Shown here: piece after piece, positions 14,028 through 16,579 of the stretch
Position numbering within the stretch: the first letter of the stretch is position 1
How the letters are laid out: every line of letters starts with the position of its first letter
Assembly (NCBI GenBank): GCA_913020705.1
Contig: CAJWBY010000104.1
Location: 1 to 16,579 of the forward strand
Direction of reading: 5' to 3'
DNA: 16,579 nt
Origin: an uncultured Colwellia sp.
Lineage (GTDB): Bacteria > Pseudomonadota > Gammaproteobacteria > Enterobacterales > Alteromonadaceae
Translations under genes and position numbers: made by a program
Notes under the pieces: model-generated
Databases searched by the model: none
Told to the model about the DNA's origin: nothing
The model's input: the letters and a program-made list of their open reading frames with translations, nothing else

Positions 14028-16579
14028 TTAGTCTACATAACTTTCAATTGGAGGACATGAACAAATTAAGTTACGGTCTCCGTATACATCATCAATACGG
14101 TTAACGGTTGGCCAAAATTTGTTTGCCGCTGCAGCTGGAACTGGGAATACGGCTTCTTTAATCGTATAACCACGATCCCAAGTATCAGTAATATCCGCTA
14201 AGGTATGCGGAGCATTCTGTAATGGGTTGTTATTTACTTCCCACTCACCTGATTCAACTTTACGTACTTCGTCACGAATACAAGTCATTGCTTCGATGAA
14301 ACGGTCAAGCTCAACTTTAGACTCTGATTCCGTTGGTTCAATCATGAACGTGCCCGCGACTGGGAACGACATCGTTGGTGCATGGAAACCGTAATCGATT
14401 AATCGCTTGGCTATATCAACTTCAGTAATACCTGATGTTGCTTTAAGTGGACGTAAATCGATAATACATTCATGGGCAACTCGGTCATTTTTTCCTGCGT
14501 ATAAAAGCGGGTAATGCTGGCTTAGTTTAGTGGCCATGTAGTTAGCATTAGTAATTGCATATTTACTTGCATCCGTAACACCTTTTTTACCTAATAGAGC
14601 AACGTAAAGGTAAGAGATACATAAAATACCGGCACTACCGTAAGGTGCTGCTGATACTGCGCCATTACCAGCGGTTTCTTCGTCTACGTTAATTAACGCA
14701 TGGTCAGGTAAGAACGGTGATAAATGTGCTTTAACGCCGATAGGACCCATACCTGGACCGCCACCACCGTGTGGAATAGCAAATGTTTTGTGCAAGTTAA
14801 GGTGAGAAACATCAGCGCCAATATGGCCTGGAGATGTTAAACCTACCTGTGCATTCATGTTCGCGCCATCAAGATAAACTTGACCGCCATTGTCATGAAC
14901 GATGTTACAAATTTCTGCAATCGTTGTTTCGTATACACCGTGAGTTGACGGGTATGTGATCATGATACAAGAAAGGTTGTCGGCCATTTCGCTTGCTTTA
15001 GTTCGCAAGTCGTCCATGTCAACGTTACCTTCTTTATCACAAGCAACAACAACGACTTTCATACCAACCATTTGAGCAGACGCAGGGTTAGTGCCATGAG
15101 CAGAAGATGGAATTAAACAGATATTACGATGTGCATCGCCACGACTTTCATGATACTTAACAATCGCGATTAAACCTGCGTACTCACCTTGAGCACCAGA
15201 GTTAGGTTGCATTGAAATGTTGTCGTAACCAGTAAGCTCTATAAGCCAATCGCCTAACTCGTCAATCATTTGCTTGTAACCTTGAGCTTGGTCAATCGGT
15301 GCAAATGGATGCATGTTAGCAAATTCAGGCCATGATACTGGGATCATCTGTGCGGTTGCATTTAACTTCATTGTACAAGAACCCAAAGAGATCATTGAGT
15401 GGTTCAATGCTAAATCTTTGTTTTCAAGTTTTTTGATATAACGAAGCATTTCTGTTTCGCTGTGGTATGAATTAAATACTGGGTGAGTCAATATTTCAGA
15501 TTCACGAATTAATGAAGCTGGAATTGAAGAATGACCACAAGCAACGATTTGGTCGTCAAGATCACTTACGTCTAAACCATGTCCTTCACCTAATAAAATA
15601 TCGAATAAACCAGCGATATCAGCACGTGTTGTTGTTTCATCTAAAGATATGCTGATTTGACCTTCAACGTCTGTACGGAAGTTAACGTTTGCTGCTAATG
15701 CGCGTGCAACGATTTCTTCTTTGTTGTCTAAGTTGAACGTTAATGTGTCGAAGTAGTTAGCATGAATGGCTGTTAAGCCTTTAGTTGCTGTACCTAAACA
15801 TAAAATATCGGCAAAACGGTGAATACGATTAGCAATGATTTTTAAGCCTTTAGGGCCATGATAAACCGCGTAAAACGCCGCCATGTTTGCTAATAAGACT
15901 TGGGCTGTACAAATGTTTGAGTTAGCTTTTTCACGACGAATATGTTGTTCACGTGTTTGCATTGCCATACGTAATGCAGCGTTACCGCGCGTATCTTTAG
16001 ATACACCAATAATACGGCCCGGTAATGAACGTTTGTATTTTTCACTTGTGGTAAAGAATGCAGCGTGTGGTCCGCCGTAGCCCATTGGAACACCAAAACG
16101 TTGGCTTGAACCAATAACAGCGTCAGCACCTAATTCGCCCGGCGCTTTCAACATAACTAAACTCATGATATCTGCAGCTACTGCAACAATGCCTTTGTTA
16201 GCGTGAATTTTTTCAATTAATTCGCTGATATCTGTTACTTCACCTGTTGCACTTGGGTATTGTAATAATGCACCAAATATATCGTGGTCAGCAGCTTCAT
16301 TAGCTGGAGCAACGATAATGTCAAAATCAAACATTTCTGCACGTTGCTTAACAAGGTCGATTGTTTGTGGGTAAACATCACTTGAGATAAAGAATAAGTT
16401 TGATTTTTTATTTTTAGAAACGCGTTTTGCTAATGCCATTGCTTCAGCAGCGGCAGTACCTTCATCTAATAATGAAGCAGAAGCAAGTTCTAACCCTGTA
16501 AGGTCGATACACATTTGTTGGAAGTTTAATAATGACTCTAAACGACCTTGAGCAATTTCTGGTTGGTAAGGCGTGTAAG
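14028..16579 (-). CDS. gcvP: Glycine dehydrogenase (decarboxylating), P protein; N-terminus outside window
   Basis: This is the PLP-dependent P subunit of the cytoplasmic glycine cleavage system. It decarboxylates glycine and passes the aminomethyl group to the lipoyl arm of GcvH; GcvT and Lpd complete the cycle. The reading frame is open through the window edge: the 21 codons before the ATG at 16514 read [20 protein letters not shown], as in intact P proteins. About 849 residues are present of roughly 955-960, so some 105-110 N-terminal residues are missing. Seen motifs: the N-terminal half with [16 protein letters not shown], then [24 protein letters not shown] and [11 protein letters not shown]. 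The PLP site is [18 protein letters not shown], whose Schiff-base lysine is encoded at 14789-14787. There is no internal stop or frameshift. gcvT and gcvH would be expected just upstream on the same strand, outside the window; that is inference. Confidence 0.98.
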   Translation of the reverse strand, partial: YTPYQPEIAQGRLESLLNFQQMCIDLTGLELASASLLDEGTAAAEAMALAKRVSKNKKSNLFFISSDVYPQTIDLVKQRAEMFDFDIIVAPANEAADHDIFGALLQYPSATGEVTDISELIEKIHANKGIVAVAADIMSLVMLKAPGELGADAVIGSSQRFGVPMGYGGPHAAFFTTSEKYKRSLPGRIIGVSKDTRGNAALRMAMQTREQHIRREKANSNICTAQVLLANMAAFYAVYHGPKGLKIIANRIHRFADILCLGTATKGLTAIHANYFDTLTFNLDNKEEIVARALAANVNFRTDVEGQISISLDETTTRADIAGLFDILLGEGHGLDVSDLDDQIVACGHSSIPASLIRESEILTHPVFNSYHSETEMLRYIKKLENKDLALNHSMISLGSCTMKLNATAQMIPVSWPEFANMHPFAPIDQAQGYKQMIDELGDWLIELTGYDNISMQPNSGAQGEYAGLIAIVKYHESRGDAHRNICLIPSSAHGTNPASAQMVGMKVVVVACDKEGNVDMDDLRTKASEMADNLSCIMITYPSTHGVYETTIAEICNIVHDNGGQVYLDGANMNAQVGLTSPGHIGADVSHLNLHKTFAIPHGGGGPGMGPIGVKAHLSPFLPDHALINVDEETAGNGAVSAAPYGSAGILCISYLYVALLGKKGVTDASKYAITNANYMATKLSQHYPLLYAGKNDRVAHECIIDLRPLKATSGITEVDIAKRLIDYGFHAPTMSFPVAGTFMIEPTESESKVELDRFIEAMTCIRDEVRKVESGEWEVNNNPLQNAPHTLADITDTWDRGYTIKEAVFPVPAAAANKFWPTVNRIDDVYGDRNLICSCPPIESYVD

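Noticed and set aside
15883..16129. ORFs on both strands inside gcvP
   Set aside because: They are antisense or out-of-frame to highly conserved GcvP sequence.

Overview
This 16.6 kb window is AT-rich bacterial chromosome. It suggests a marine gammaproteobacterium of the Alteromonadales (Colwellia/Thalassotalea-like). That placement is an inference from the gene set: a NavAb-type sodium channel, a Bax-type glucosaminidase, a DUF4389 membrane protein, several exported metallopeptidases and glycine decarboxylase, together with AT-rich codon use. No rRNA, tRNA, CRISPR array, complete insertion sequence or prophage gene was seen.

Left half, all on the + strand. The window opens inside an FAD-dependent aromatic-ring-type monooxygenase whose N-terminus lies outside. 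A lipoprotein cyclophilin (peptidyl-prolyl isomerase) follows, then a secreted fusion of two cytochrome c domains and a rhodanese domain, then a two-gene unit of exported M14 (zinc carboxypeptidase-like) proteins only 2 bp apart. The second M14 protein has a complete zinc and catalytic site. The first has lost every one of these residues, so it looks like a secreted pseudo-peptidase co-expressed with an active paralogue. A hairpin with a short T run lies between the likely promoter and the ribosome-binding site of this pair.

Right half, all recognised genes on the - strand. Two convergent terminators near 6.85-7.0 kb separate the halves. Reading down the map there are a lipoprotein M16 metallopeptidase, a voltage-gated sodium channel (BacNav), a Bax-like glucosaminidase, a small unrecognised protein with a possible STAS-like fold, a DUF4389 membrane protein and gcvP, whose 5' end is cut by the window edge.

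The exported cyclophilin, M14 pair, M16 lipoprotein and Bax-like enzyme together give the region an envelope protein/peptidoglycan-processing flavour, but nothing shows that they form one pathway. The four long intergenic stretches on the right hold strong hairpins, two copies of a related terminator, a probably decayed coding fragment and a possible small structured + strand transcript.
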